The notes under the pieces are model-generated. The model was not told where the DNA came from, ran no database searches, and worked only from the letters and a program-made list of their open reading frames with translations. The translations under genes and the position numbers were made by a program. Positions 8,822 through 17,989 of a DNA stretch of 64,000 nt are shown one piece after another (the first letter of the stretch is position 1; every line of letters begins with the position of its first letter). The stretch is from contig NZ_JRMB01000001.1 in assembly GCF_000759445.1 (NCBI RefSeq), positions 186,001-250,000 of the forward strand. The letters run 5' to 3'. The DNA comes from Pseudomonas lutea (GTDB lineage: Bacteria > Pseudomonadota > Gammaproteobacteria > Pseudomonadales > Pseudomonadaceae).

Positions 8822-9251
8822 CAGCGGTCGCATTTACAAGTACCTTTTTTGGATGCTTGGAAGTGCGGTGCTTATCTACTACTTGCTTGTGCATGTTCTG
8901 AGTGGAATGGCGGACGCAGATGACCTTGTATTGAAACAAAAGCTAAACGGCGGTGCGTGGATGTACATCACTCATTATGGCGCGCCTGCCACTGACCTGG
9001 ACACTTTAAGGTTTTACCTGACTGACCCGATCATGGGTTCTGATGAAGAAATTCTTCAGGCGCTTAATGACCGCAACTCATTCCTGATCACGGACAGCGC
9101 CCTGGAGGACGTAGTGGTCAGCGATACGCTCAACGGCGTGGGTATTACAGTGAAGGGGGTGGTATATCGCTATTTCAGCAAGCAATACACCAAGGCCGAT
9201 GGTCTCACATCGTACAGGGTGAGCCTGGACCAAAAGGATGAGCGGGAGTGA
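8799..9251 (+). CDS. single-pass membrane protein of unknown function, second gene of the pair
   Basis: A 150-residue protein with one N-terminal transmembrane helix (YLFWMLGSAVLIYYLLVHVL, residues about 14-33) and a soluble C-terminal domain of about 115 residues that probably faces the periplasm. The ATG at 8799 lies inside the end of the previous gene and has AGGG upstream. The C-terminal domain ends in alternating strands (GVGITVKGVVYRYFS, LTSYRVSLDQ). Bitopic anchor plus small beta domain is common in secretion, pilus or immunity proteins, but no specific family is recognised. Confidence 0.6.
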   Translation: MQNQKAINSGRIYKYLFWMLGSAVLIYYLLVHVLSGMADADDLVLKQKLNGGAWMYITHYGAPATDLDTLRFYLTDPIMGSDEEILQALNDRNSFLITDSALEDVVVSDTLNGVGITVKGVVYRYFSKQYTKADGLTSYRVSLDQKDERE

Positions 9252-9340
9252 GCGGCTATGCCGGGAAGGGAGCGCACGTTGCTGATCCAGGCCAGTCGGA
9301 TAGCCAACCTCGTACTGGAAATGTAAGGGCCTCATAAACA

Positions 9341-9376
9341 AAAATCCCCGCAGCTGACAGCCTGCGGGGATTTTTT
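9341..9376 (-). terminator. bidirectional intrinsic terminator after tRNA-Ser
   Basis: A 10-bp perfect stem (ATCCCCGCAG at 9344-9353 with CTGCGGGGAT at 9362-9371) and an 8-base loop. T-runs flank it in both directions. It lies just beyond the 3' end of the tRNA on the minus strand and can also stop transcription arriving from the plus-strand gene ending at 9251. Confidence 0.9.
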
Positions 9377-9381
9377 AAATG

Positions 9382-9471
9382 TGGCGGTGAAGGAGAGATT
9401 CGAACTCTCGATACAATTTCTTGTATACACACTTTCCAGGCGTGCTCCTTAAGCCACTCGGACACTTCACC
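9382..9471 (-). tRNA. tRNA-Ser, anticodon GGA
   Basis: A 90-base class II tRNA with CCA encoded (TGG at 9382-9384 on the plus strand). The acceptor stem GGTGAAG pairs with CTTCACC, the discriminator is G, the T-loop is GTTCGAATC, and a long variable arm is present as in serine tRNAs. The anticodon loop reads CTGGAAA, giving GGA, which decodes UCC/UCU. A strong terminator follows at once. No integrated element is seen beside it, although the gene pair to the left is of unusual composition. Confidence 0.95.
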
Positions 9472-9635
9472 GTGTCTCGTCAGACGTTCAGTCTGTCGAG
9501 GCGCGCTAATGTAGTCGAAAGCTTTCCCGAAGGCAAAACTTTTTTTCAGAATTTTCATGCGCTTAAGCCAGAAGCGCAAAGCCCCGGATGCTCATCGAGG
9601 TCCGAGGCTTGCCCTTTATGGCCACCGCGCAGGGA

Positions 9636-10385
9636 TCAGGCGCCGAAGCCGCCGTCGATGGTCAGGCTGGCGCCGGTTACGTATCCGGCTTCCGGCCCGG
9701 CGAGGTAGGCGACCATGGCGGCGATCTCCTCGGATTTGCCATAGCGCGGGACGGCCATCAGGTTCATCAGTGAGTCAGCGAAGTCGCTATCGGCCGGGTT
9801 CATGTCGGTGTCCACCGGGCCTGGCTGTACATTGTTAATGGTGATGCCGCGCGGGCCGAGGTCGCGGGCCAGGCCTTTGGTCAGGCCGACCAGCGCCGAT
9901 TTGCTCATGGCGTAGACGCCGCCGCCTGCAAAGGGCATGCGGTCTGCGTTGGTGCTGCCGATGTTGATGATGCGACCGCCTTCTTTCATGTGCCGCGCTG
10001 CCGCCTGACTGGCGATGAACACGCTGCGTACGTTGATGGCCAAGGTTCGGTCGAAGTCTTCGAGGGTGAATTCGTCGAGCGGGGCAATCGCCAGCACGCC
10101 GGCGTTGTTGACGAGGATGTCGAGTCCGCCGAACGCCTCGACTGTCCTGTCGACAGCGCTGGTTATCTCTTCAGCGTTGGCGCTGTCAGCTTTGATTGCG
10201 AGGGCTTTACCGCCCGCTGCCGTGACGCTGTCCTGCAACTCCTGGGCTTTTGCTTGAGAGCTGACGTAAGTAAAGGCAACCGCTGCGCCTTGTGCCACCA
10301 GACGTTTTACGATGGCGGCGCCAATGCCGCGGGAGCCGCCTTGTACCAGTGCTGTTTTGCCGATCAGATTAGTGGGGTGAGTCAT
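9636..10385 (-). CDS. SDR-family NAD(P)-dependent oxidoreductase
   Basis: A 249-residue classical short-chain dehydrogenase, FabG-like. The cofactor motif GGSRGIG is at 16-22, NNAG at 93-96, and the catalytic residues are Ser144, Tyr158 and Lys162 (YAMSK). It would interconvert an alcohol and a ketone with NAD(P)H; the substrate is unknown. The start at 10385 is used because the upstream extension to 10442 is not family-like. It is divergent from a LysR gene 119 bases away that probably regulates it, and that regulator carries an internal stop codon. Confidence 0.87.
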   Translation of the reverse strand: MTHPTNLIGKTALVQGGSRGIGAAIVKRLVAQGAAVAFTYVSSQAKAQELQDSVTAAGGKALAIKADSANAEEITSAVDRTVEAFGGLDILVNNAGVLAIAPLDEFTLEDFDRTLAINVRSVFIASQAAARHMKEGGRIINIGSTNADRMPFAGGGVYAMSKSALVGLTKGLARDLGPRGITINNVQPGPVDTDMNPADSDFADSLMNLMAVPRYGKSEEIAAMVAYLAGPEAGYVTGASLTIDGGFGA

Positions 10386-10504
10386 GTTGCTCTCCGTTAA
10401 CGGTAGGGCTTGAGTGGATGGGCATGAGTATCTGCCGGGCATTACCGCCGCGGTAGCCGGTATTCACGATAGTCTGTGTAAACCAAAAGTTGTGAGTGGG
10501 TGCG

Positions 10505-11428
10505 ATGGATAACTTCAGCAGCATCGAGTGCTTCGTGCGCAGCGCCGAGGTCGGCAGCTTTGCCGAGGCGGCGCGGCGCTTGAGCCTGACCCCCGCCGCG
10601 GTAGGCAAAAGTGTCGCGAAGCTGGAGGCAAAGCTTGGCGTACGATTGTTTCAGCGCAGCACCCGCAAATTGACGCTGACCGAGGCGGGCGCGCGCTTCC
10701 TCAACGAGGTCAGCGCCAGCCTGAACACCATCCAGAACGCCGTCGCCAACCTGGCCAGCGCCGAAGGCTCTCCCGCCGGCACCCTGAAAGTCAGCGTCGG
10801 CACCCTGTTTGGCTGCCTGTACGTGGTGCCTCTGCTGGCCGAATTCCTCCGCCGTTATCCGGCCATCATCCCTGACTGGCATTTCGATAACCGTCAGGTG
10901 GACTTGATCGGGCAGGGCTTCGACGCGGCCATCGGCGGTGGCTTCGAACTCCCGCAAGGCGTGGTCGCCCGCAAGCTGGCGCCTGCTCACCGTGTGCTGG
11001 TGGCATCGCCGGAATGGCTACAGGCCAACACAGATATCGAGCACCCAGATGATTTGCACGATTGCGACGGAATCCTGATCCGTTCGCCGCAGACCGGGCG
11101 GATTCGTTCCTGGCCCTTGAGTCATCGCAGCCAGACACAGAGCCCGTTGCGCATGAAAGTGCGCATGACTCTCAGCGATTCCTAGGCAGCGTGTCGGGCT
11201 GCCGGGCAGGGGCTGGGCGTTGCGTTGGTGAGCATGCCGTTTGCGCTGCCGTATCTGCGCAGCGGCGCACTTCAGCGAGTGCTTCCGGAGTGGTATGTCG
11301 AGGACGGCAACATCTCCATCTATTACAGTGGGCACGCCCTGTTGCCGGGCAAGACCCGCGCCTTCGTCGACTTCATGATTGAACAGTTCGCCGAGCAAAA
11401 CTGGGCGCAGCATTTCAGCGCTGTGTAA
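10505..11428 (+). pseudogene. LysR-family regulator interrupted by an in-frame amber codon
   Basis: The frame from ATG 10505 codes a typical LysR protein: N-terminal HTH (SFAEAARRLSLTPAAVGKSVAKLEAKLGVRLF) and substrate domain up to MKVRMTLSDS. A TAG follows at 11183-11185. The same frame continues at once with AACRAAGQGLGVALVSMPFA and runs to TAA at 11426-11428, giving the normal family total of about 307 codons. No base is gained or lost, so this is a nonsense change (GAG or CAG to TAG would be one substitution), not a frameshift. The truncated 226-residue product would keep the DNA-binding domain but lose the end of the effector domain. The gene is divergent from the SDR gene. Confidence 0.88.
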
Positions 11429-11474
11429 CCCGACAGCCCCCGTTGGGCATCCTGATAAGGCAAAAGGAATAACG

Positions 11475-12035
11475 ATGCATATCCACCCCAAGGCCGCGCT
11501 GGTCCTTATCGACATGCAGCAGGGCATCAATCACCCCAAGCTGGGACGGCGCAACAATCCGGACGCCGAGCGACAGATGCTCGCGTTGTTGAGCGCCTGG
11601 CGTGACAGCGCGCGGACGGTCATCCACGTCCGGCATTTCTCCCGCTCTCCCGACTCGGTGTTCTGGCCGCAGCAATCGGGCGTCGAGTTTCAACCGGCGT
11701 TTGCGCCGTGGGACGGTGAGGGCGAGCTGCACAAACAGGTGCCCGATGCGTTCTGCCATTCGGCGCTGGAAGGTTGGCTGCGTGCGGACGGAATCAATCA
11801 GGTGGTGATTGTTGGCGTCGTCACCAACAACTCGGTGGAGTCGACCGCGCGCACCGGCGGCAATCTGGGCTTTGAGGTCATCGTGCCTCACGATGCCTGC
11901 TACACCTTCGACGGCGCGGACTTTTTCGGCCAGCCGCGCAGCGCCGAGGACATCCATGCCATGTCGCTGGCGAACCTGCACGGCGAATATGCGCAGGTGG
12001 TGGCAACCGAGGACCTGCTGAGCGCCCTCCGTTAA
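11475..12035 (+). CDS. isochorismatase-family hydrolase with Ser at the usual catalytic Cys position
   Basis: A 186-residue protein of the isochorismatase / cysteine hydrolase superfamily. Asp13 (LIDMQ) and Lys87 (HKQVPDAF) fit two members of the Asp-Lys-Cys triad, but the third motif reads GVVTNNSVESTAR, with Ser120 where Cys is normal. Either Ser acts as nucleophile or the protein follows a non-cysteine mechanism like isochorismatase itself, which has Gly there. The ATG at 11475 follows AAAGGAAT. It starts 46 bases after the broken LysR gene, in the same direction. Confidence 0.85.
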   Translation: MHIHPKAALVLIDMQQGINHPKLGRRNNPDAERQMLALLSAWRDSARTVIHVRHFSRSPDSVFWPQQSGVEFQPAFAPWDGEGELHKQVPDAFCHSALEGWLRADGINQVVIVGVVTNNSVESTARTGGNLGFEVIVPHDACYTFDGADFFGQPRSAEDIHAMSLANLHGEYAQVVATEDLLSALR

Positions 12036-12059
12036 AGCCTGTCGCTAGCAGCCAGTCGC

Positions 12060-13505
12060 TTAGGCGTGCTGGACGCCTGCGCGTTTGAGCAGCTTCTTGC
12101 AGCGTTCCGACAGATGCACCACGCGCAGATGCTTGCCGGCTTTCTGATAGCGCTCGCGCAGGGTTTTCAGCGCAGCGATTGCCGAATAGTCGACGAAGAT
12201 CAGGTGGCGGCAGTCCAGGGTGACGTGCTGCGGGTCGTTCAGGTGATCGAACTGATCGAGAAACGGCGTCGTTGAAGCGAAGAACAGCGTGCCATGCAGG
12301 TGGTACATCTTGCTGCCATCGGGCTCGACGTGGCTGTCCGCATAAAGCTCGCGGGCCTGCTGCCAGGCGAAGTTGAGGGCGGCGATGAGGATGCCGAACA
12401 GAACAGCAGTCGCCAGGTCAGTGAGCACGGTGACGATGGTCACCGCGATGATCGCAAAGACATCGTTCAACGGGACTTTGCGCAGCACCCGCAGCGATGC
12501 CCAGGCGAAGGTCTGCTGCGCCACCACGAACATCACGCCGACCAGCGCCGCCAGCGGAATGCGCTCGATCAGCGGCGACAGGAACAATACGAACATCAGA
12601 ATCATCACACCGGCGACGATCCCCGACAGACGACCACGGCCACCGGAGCTGAGGTTGATAACGGTCTGTCCGATCATGGCGCAGCCGCCCATGCCGCCGC
12701 ACAGGCCCGAGGCGATGTTGGCCACGCCCAAGGCCACGCATTCGCGGTCGGGGTAGCCACGGCTCTCGGTGATTTCGTCGGTGAGGTTCAGCGTCAGCAG
12801 GGTTTCCAGCAGACCGACCAGTGCCATCAGAATGGCGTAGGGCGCAATGACCCGCAGGGTGTCGAGGTTCCACGGCACGTCCGGCAGTGACAGGCCGGGC
12901 AAGCCACCCGCGATGTGCGCCATGTCACCGAGGGTGCGCGTCGGCAGGTCGAAGAGGTAAACCAGCAGGCCAACGCCGAGAATCGCAACCAGCGCTGGCG
13001 GCACTGAACGGGTCAGACGCGGCAGCAGATACACCACCGCCATGGTCATGGCCACCAGGCCGATCATCAGATAGAGCGGCGTGCCGCTGAGCCAGGATTC
13101 CCCGCTTTTGAAATGCTCCAGTTGCGCCATCGCGATGACGATGGCCAGGCCGTTGACGAAACCGAGCATGACCGGGTAGGGCACCATCCGCACCAGTTTG
13201 CCCAGGCGCAGCAAGCCGAAGGCGATCATCACCAGCCCGCCCAGTAGAATTGTCGCCAGCAGGTATTGCACGCCGTGTTGCACCACCAGCGCCACGATGA
13301 CCACGGCCATCGAACCTGCCGCCCCCGAGACCATGCCGGGACGCCCGCCGAACAGGGCGGTCAGCGTGCAAATGATGAAGGCGCCGTACAGGCCCATCAG
13401 CGGATTGAGGTGCGCCACCAGGGCAAAAGCGATGCACTCGGGCACCAGGGCGAAAGAGGTGGTAAGGCCGGCGAGGACGTCGGCACGAAGACGGGCGGGT
13501 TTCAT
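12060..13505 (-). CDS. SulP-family inorganic anion transporter with STAS domain
   Basis: A 481-residue membrane protein. The N-terminal part has the SulP signature (LTTSFALVPECIAFALVAHLNPLMGLYGAF) and about 10-12 membrane segments. The last 90 or so residues form a cytoplasmic STAS domain (HVTLDCRHLIFVDYSAIAALKTL). Members transport sulfate or bicarbonate, often coupled to sodium or protons. The start at 13505 (MKPARLRADVLAG) is family-like; the frame extends upstream to 13712 with unrelated residues. It is divergent from the following MFS gene. No carbonic anhydrase or sulfur gene adjoins to hint at the ion. Confidence 0.87.
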   Translation of the reverse strand: MKPARLRADVLAGLTTSFALVPECIAFALVAHLNPLMGLYGAFIICTLTALFGGRPGMVSGAAGSMAVVIVALVVQHGVQYLLATILLGGLVMIAFGLLRLGKLVRMVPYPVMLGFVNGLAIVIAMAQLEHFKSGESWLSGTPLYLMIGLVAMTMAVVYLLPRLTRSVPPALVAILGVGLLVYLFDLPTRTLGDMAHIAGGLPGLSLPDVPWNLDTLRVIAPYAILMALVGLLETLLTLNLTDEITESRGYPDRECVALGVANIASGLCGGMGGCAMIGQTVINLSSGGRGRLSGIVAGVMILMFVLFLSPLIERIPLAALVGVMFVVAQQTFAWASLRVLRKVPLNDVFAIIAVTIVTVLTDLATAVLFGILIAALNFAWQQARELYADSHVEPDGSKMYHLHGTLFFASTTPFLDQFDHLNDPQHVTLDCRHLIFVDYSAIAALKTLRERYQKAGKHLRVVHLSERCKKLLKRAGVQHA

Positions 13506-13695
13506 GAAATACCTGACGTGCAATGCGCAAAAGGGGGCGATGTTACGGAATGTGAACGCGCACGGCCAGCCGCTTGAGCCTCGACATGGCACCGCGATGG
13601 ATCGTGCAGGTGTCCAGTCAACCCCGATTGTGTAACCATGTTTGACCCGAAAATACGGCCGACTTGCCCGGCCTGTCATAAAGGATTGGACACGG

Positions 13696-14904
13696 ATGCT
13701 CGCTGCGCTCAAGCACTACCCAGCTTCAGTCAATCTCCTGCTTTCGTCGTCGCTTTTTCTGACGCTGGGAAGGGCCATTACGCTGCCCTATCTGGTGATC
13801 TACCTGTCCTCCAACTTCGTCCTGAGCATGAGCGACATCGGGATGATCGTCGGCGGTGCGCTGATCGTCGGTTCGTTGCTGAGCCTGTATGGCGGTTATC
13901 TCACCGACAAACTGTCCAGTTATCGCCTGATTCTGAGCTTCACCGGGTTCTTTGTGGCCGGCTTTATCGGCATGTGCGTGACCAGCAAACTCTGGCTGTT
14001 CTTTCTGTTTCTGGTGTCGTTCAATTTCGCGTACGCGGTGGTTGATATCGTGGTCAAGGCCGCCTTCGGCAAGCTGCTGCCGGTGAGCGAGCAAAGCAAG
14101 GTGTTCTCGGTGCGCTACACGCTGATCAATATTGGCTATGCGGTCGGGCCCTTCATTGGCGCCGGCCTGGCGCACTGGAACATGAAGCTGCCGTTCGTCA
14201 TGTCCGCGCTGCTGGGACTCGGTTTCTTCCTTGTCTACGCGCTTTACGGTGACCGCAAGCTGAGTTCGGCGGACCCGGCCAATGGGCCGATTTCCTTCAT
14301 CGCGGTGGGGCGCATTCTGCTCAAGGATCATCGCCTGGTCTGCTTTACCATCGGCGGTGTGCTCAGCGCCGTGGTGTTCGGTCAGTTCACGGCCTACCTG
14401 TCGCAATACCTGGTCACCACCCGCACGCCGGAATTCACTTATCAAGTGATCAGCTCAGTCGTCGCCGTCAATGCTGCCGTGGTGATTTGCCTGCAATACG
14501 TGGTCGGCAAGCGCATCAGCCATCAGTACCTCAACCAATGGCTGACCGCAGGGTTCAGCCTGTTCCTGATGGGCGTGGTGGGGTTTGCGATGTCGACCAC
14601 GGTGCTGCACTGGTCGCTGGCTGTCGCGGTGTTCACCCTTGGCGAAATCATCGTGTTTCCGGCCGAATACATGTTCATCGACCGGATTGCGCCGACGCAT
14701 TTGCGCGGTATGTATTACGGGGCGCAGAACCTGTCCAACCTCGGCGGCGCTCTGGGGCCGGTGCTGTGCGGGTTTGCCCTGGCGAGCCAGTCGGCACATT
14801 TCATGTTTTACATGCTGGCGGCGTTCATCATCGCCGGCGGCTGTTTTTATCTGTTGGGCGCTTCGTATTCCAGACGCCATGATCAAAACTCCTCTGTGCA
14901 GTGA
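13696..14904 (+). CDS. MFS transporter (multidrug-efflux-like)
   Basis: A 402-residue, 12-helix major facilitator protein. The loop GGYLTDKLSSYR after helix 2 corresponds to the MFS motif A, and VKAAFGKLLPVSEQSKVFSVRYTLINIGYAVGPFIGAGL is typical of the drug-exporter (MdtH/YdeE-like) branch. It probably exports a small molecule by proton antiport; the substrate is unknown. The ATG at 13696 has AAGGA upstream. The next gene, zapE, follows after 8 bases, so the two may be cotranscribed. Confidence 0.83.
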   Translation: MLAALKHYPASVNLLLSSSLFLTLGRAITLPYLVIYLSSNFVLSMSDIGMIVGGALIVGSLLSLYGGYLTDKLSSYRLILSFTGFFVAGFIGMCVTSKLWLFFLFLVSFNFAYAVVDIVVKAAFGKLLPVSEQSKVFSVRYTLINIGYAVGPFIGAGLAHWNMKLPFVMSALLGLGFFLVYALYGDRKLSSADPANGPISFIAVGRILLKDHRLVCFTIGGVLSAVVFGQFTAYLSQYLVTTRTPEFTYQVISSVVAVNAAVVICLQYVVGKRISHQYLNQWLTAGFSLFLMGVVGFAMSTTVLHWSLAVAVFTLGEIIVFPAEYMFIDRIAPTHLRGMYYGAQNLSNLGGALGPVLCGFALASQSAHFMFYMLAAFIIAGGCFYLLGASYSRRHDQNSSVQ

Positions 14905-14912
14905 AGCGTTAA

Positions 14913-16034
14913 ATGACTGTTCTTTCTCCTCTTGATGCCTGGCAACACGCCGTCGACACGCAGGGTTTTCAGCCGGACGAGGCGCAGCGCAATGCGGCGC
15001 TGCACCTTCAAGCCTGCTGGCAGGCGTTGCACGACGGCAAGCGGGGCGGCGCCGTTAAAGGCGTGTACCTGTGGGGCCCGGTCGGGCGCGGAAAGACCTG
15101 GCTCATGGACCGTTTTTACGAGAGCGTGCAAGTGCCTGCTCGTCGCCAGCATTTTCATCACTTCATGCGCTGGGTGCATCAGCGTCTGTTCCAGCTCACT
15201 GGCGTGGCCAAACCGCTGCAGATCCTGGCCCGGGAGCTGGCGCAGGACGTGCGCGTGCTGTGCTTCGACGAGTTGTTCGTCAATGACATCGGCGATGCGG
15301 TGATTCTCGGCGGGCTGCTGCGTGCGATGTTTGAGGAGGGCGTGGTGCTGGTCTGCACCTCCAACCAATTGCCCGAACAGCTTTATGCCACCGGTCATAA
15401 CCGCGAGCGTTTCGTGCCCGCGATCACAGCGATCAACCACTTCATGGACGTCGTCTCGGTGGACGGCGGTGAAGACCATCGGCTGCATCCCGGTCAGGCG
15501 CAGCAGCGTTACTGGGTCAAATCCGAGGCGGGCCCAAGTGCGCTGGTCGAGGTGTTCGAGACGTTGAGCAGCGGTGAATCCGTGTCAATTCAACCCGTGC
15601 CACTGGGGCGGCGGCATGTGCCAGTGGTGCGCAGCAGTCGCACGGTGGTCTGGTGCCGCTATGCCGAGCTGTGCGAGCAACCGCTGGCGGCGATGGATTT
15701 CATCGAGCTGTGTGACCGCTACAAGGCTGTGCTGTTGAGTGACGTTCCGGCGCTGAGCGCTCCCCAGCGCGAGGGGCGCATTGCCCGAGGCACCGAGGAT
15801 GGTGTCGAACAGGTGACCGCGGGCGACCGTGAACTGCCGCAGCTATCGCCTTATGACGATGGCGTGCGGCGTTTCATCGCGCTGGTCGACGAATGCTATG
15901 ACCGCAAGGTGCCGCTGTACATCGAGGCGGCATTGCCGATGACCGAGCTGTATACCGAGGGCTATCTGGCGTTCGCCTTCCGGCGCACGTTGAGCCGGTT
16001 GCAGGAGATGCAACTGGCACGCTTCGGACGCTGA
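14913..16034 (+). CDS. zapE: cell division protein ZapE (AFG1-like ATPase)
   Basis: A 373-residue P-loop ATPase. Walker A is GPVGRGKT at 55-62 and Walker B is VLCFDEL with Asp119; the arginine-rich segment HNRERFVPAI and the end FRRTLSRLQEM are family features. ZapE associates with the FtsZ ring in E. coli and modulates its stability; the mitochondrial relative is AFG1/LACE1. Length is normal for the family. It follows the MFS gene by 8 bases but is functionally unrelated. Confidence 0.9.
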   Translation: MTVLSPLDAWQHAVDTQGFQPDEAQRNAALHLQACWQALHDGKRGGAVKGVYLWGPVGRGKTWLMDRFYESVQVPARRQHFHHFMRWVHQRLFQLTGVAKPLQILARELAQDVRVLCFDELFVNDIGDAVILGGLLRAMFEEGVVLVCTSNQLPEQLYATGHNRERFVPAITAINHFMDVVSVDGGEDHRLHPGQAQQRYWVKSEAGPSALVEVFETLSSGESVSIQPVPLGRRHVPVVRSSRTVVWCRYAELCEQPLAAMDFIELCDRYKAVLLSDVPALSAPQREGRIARGTEDGVEQVTAGDRELPQLSPYDDGVRRFIALVDECYDRKVPLYIEAALPMTELYTEGYLAFAFRRTLSRLQEMQLARFGR

Positions 16035-16065
16035 CAGAAGATGCGGAGTCAACCGACGATCCCGT

Positions 16066-16083
16066 GGGAGCGAGCTCGCTCCC
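16066..16083. repeat. 18-bp perfect palindrome GGGAGCGAGCTCGCTCCC (REP-like)
   Basis: It lies in the 103-base gap between the convergent zapE and RarD-type genes. Sequences of the type GTGGGAGCGAGCTCGCTC are common dispersed repeats in pseudomonads. No T-run follows, so it is not a classic terminator, though it may protect mRNA ends. Confidence 0.6.
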
Positions 16084-16137
16084 GAAGGCTGACATTCGGC
16101 AGACGCGCTGTGGTACTGGGCACTTGTCGATAGCCAC

Positions 16138-17022
16138 TCACACGCTGTTGCGGCGTCGCTGCGCCAGTACGTGCTTTGCGCCTTCGCCGACCAGCACCAT
16201 CACCGCCAGCCAGATCGGCAGGTAGGTGAGCCATTCATCACGGCTGATGGATTCACCCAGCAGCAGGGCGACGCCGACCAGCAGCACCGGCTCGACGTAG
16301 CTCAGCAAACCGAACACGCTGAAGGCCAACAGGCGGCTGGCGCGAATGTAGCTGACCAGTGCAGACGCGCTGATCGCCCCCAGCACGGGAATCAGCACAT
16401 AGAAGCGTGGGAATTGTTCGACCACCGACGGATTGCCCTGGCAGATGAACAGCACCGCCACGGGCAGGATCAGCAACATGTCCCACCACAAGCCACCAAG
16501 GTTATCGGTCTTGAGTTTGCGCCGCAGTATGAAATACAGCGGATAACCCAGGCACACAAGCAGGGTTTCCCAGGAAAAGCTGCCCAGCCGCAGCAGCTCA
16601 TTGCCGACGCCGACCAGCGCACAGCAGGCAGCAATCTTCTGCAAGCGTGACAAATGCTCGCCATACACCAGGCGGCCGGTAAGGATCATGGTCAGCGGCA
16701 GCAGAAAATAGCCGAGCGAGACCTCCAGGCTGCGACCGTGCAGCGGCGCCCACATGAACAGCCACAACTGCGCGCCCATCAGCGCCGCCGACAACGCCAT
16801 CGCGGCCAGCAGCGCGGGGGTCTGGCGCACTCGCACGGCCAGCGCGCGGGCGAGTTTCCAGTCTCCGCTGGAGAGCATGAACAGCGTCACGCAGGGCAGG
16901 GTCAGCAGCATGCGCCAACCGAAGATTTCCTCACCGCTCAATGGCTTCAGCAGTGAGGTGTAGTAGTACATGACCGCGAACAGGCAGGAGGCCATGACCG
17001 ATAACGCAACACCCTTGTACAC
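16138..17022 (-). CDS. rarD: EamA/DMT-superfamily transporter, RarD type
   Basis: A 294-residue membrane protein with about 10 hydrophobic segments and two EamA repeats. The segment SLEVSLGYFLLPL corresponds to the characteristic GYFxxPL of RarD proteins, and SAFSVFGLLSYVEP-like sequence (LAFSVFGLLSYVEPVLLVGVALLLGE) ends the second repeat. The start is a GTG at 17022 with AAGGAG seven bases before it. RarD has been linked to chloramphenicol sensitivity, but the natural substrate is not known. Confidence 0.82.
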   Translation of the reverse strand: MYKGVALSVMASCLFAVMYYYTSLLKPLSGEEIFGWRMLLTLPCVTLFMLSSGDWKLARALAVRVRQTPALLAAMALSAALMGAQLWLFMWAPLHGRSLEVSLGYFLLPLTMILTGRLVYGEHLSRLQKIAACCALVGVGNELLRLGSFSWETLLVCLGYPLYFILRRKLKTDNLGGLWWDMLLILPVAVLFICQGNPSVVEQFPRFYVLIPVLGAISASALVSYIRASRLLAFSVFGLLSYVEPVLLVGVALLLGESISRDEWLTYLPIWLAVMVLVGEGAKHVLAQRRRNSV

Positions 17023-17304
17023 AGGGGCTCCTTGTTTTTCGATGAATCAGAATCAGGTGCAGGATTGCTTATGACGGTGGCTCTGGCGGCACACTTGAAG
17101 GACACGCAGTCGCAAAAAACGAGCAGAGTTTATCCGAGCGGCCGTGGGAGGTCCGCAGCAATCTGGTAAACCCCAGATGGGCTGGCAGTAAACGATGCAC
17201 GTTTGGCAGAGAACGAGACCGCGTGCCGATTGAGCCGATCTGCACGCACGCCCAGACTTCTTCTCAACGCGCCATACCGGCGCGGCTGCTGGAGAAACAC
17301 CCCC

Positions 17305-17946
17305 ATGACCCAATCGATCGCCGGTATCACCCTTCCTGACAGCGCGATGGCGCGCGCGACCACCGAATACATTCGCGATCAGGAGGGCGACCTGCTGTTC
17401 AACCATTCACGGCGGGTGTTTCTGTGGGGCGCGCTGACGGGTGAGCGCAAGGGCCTCAAGTACGACGCCGAGCAGCTTTATGTCGGTGCGATGTTTCATG
17501 ACCTTGGTCTGGTGGAGCAGCATCGCAGTGCGGACCTGCGTTTCGAGGTGGATTCGGCCAACGCCGCGCGGGCGTTCATGCAGCCGTTCGGGTTGTCTGA
17601 GGGGGATATGGAGCAGGTCTGGTTGTCGATCGCGTTGCACACGACGCCGGGTGTCCCCGAGCACTTGCGGCCGAACGTTGCGCTGGTAACGGCGGGCGTC
17701 GAGATGGACGTGCTGGGCATCAACTACGCGCAGTTCAGCGAGGAGCAGCGTGAGGTAGTGACCCATGCGCACCCGCGCGGCGAGGACTTCAAAGCGTGCA
17801 TTTTGTGCGCGTTTGCCGATGGCTTTCGGCATAAGCCTGATACGACGTTTGGTACGGTGAACGCGGATGTATTGGTGGATGAAGATCCTGGGTTCAAGCC
17901 GATGAATTTCGTGCAGATCATTCGGCAGTCGGCTTGGAGGGCGTGA
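17305..17946 (+). CDS. HD-domain metal-dependent phosphohydrolase
   Basis: A 213-residue cytoplasmic protein of the HD superfamily: His34 (FNHSRRV), His65-Asp66 (MFHDLGL) and a later conserved region (IALHTTPG) supply the metal site. Relatives with this layout are annotated as HD-domain proteins similar to cyanamide hydratases, but substrate cannot be told. The ATG at 17305 follows GGAGAAAC. It is divergent from the RarD-type gene, with a 282-base spacer holding both promoters. Confidence 0.82.
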   Translation: MTQSIAGITLPDSAMARATTEYIRDQEGDLLFNHSRRVFLWGALTGERKGLKYDAEQLYVGAMFHDLGLVEQHRSADLRFEVDSANAARAFMQPFGLSEGDMEQVWLSIALHTTPGVPEHLRPNVALVTAGVEMDVLGINYAQFSEEQREVVTHAHPRGEDFKACILCAFADGFRHKPDTTFGTVNADVLVDEDPGFKPMNFVQIIRQSAWRA

Positions 17947-17989
17947 CCAGATCAAAGTCCTTGAGATCAAGGGCTTCGGCCTAACGGCC

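Noticed and set aside
11183..11225. Frameshift in the LysR gene
   Set aside because: The sequences on both sides of the stop are in the same frame, so the defect is a nonsense codon.
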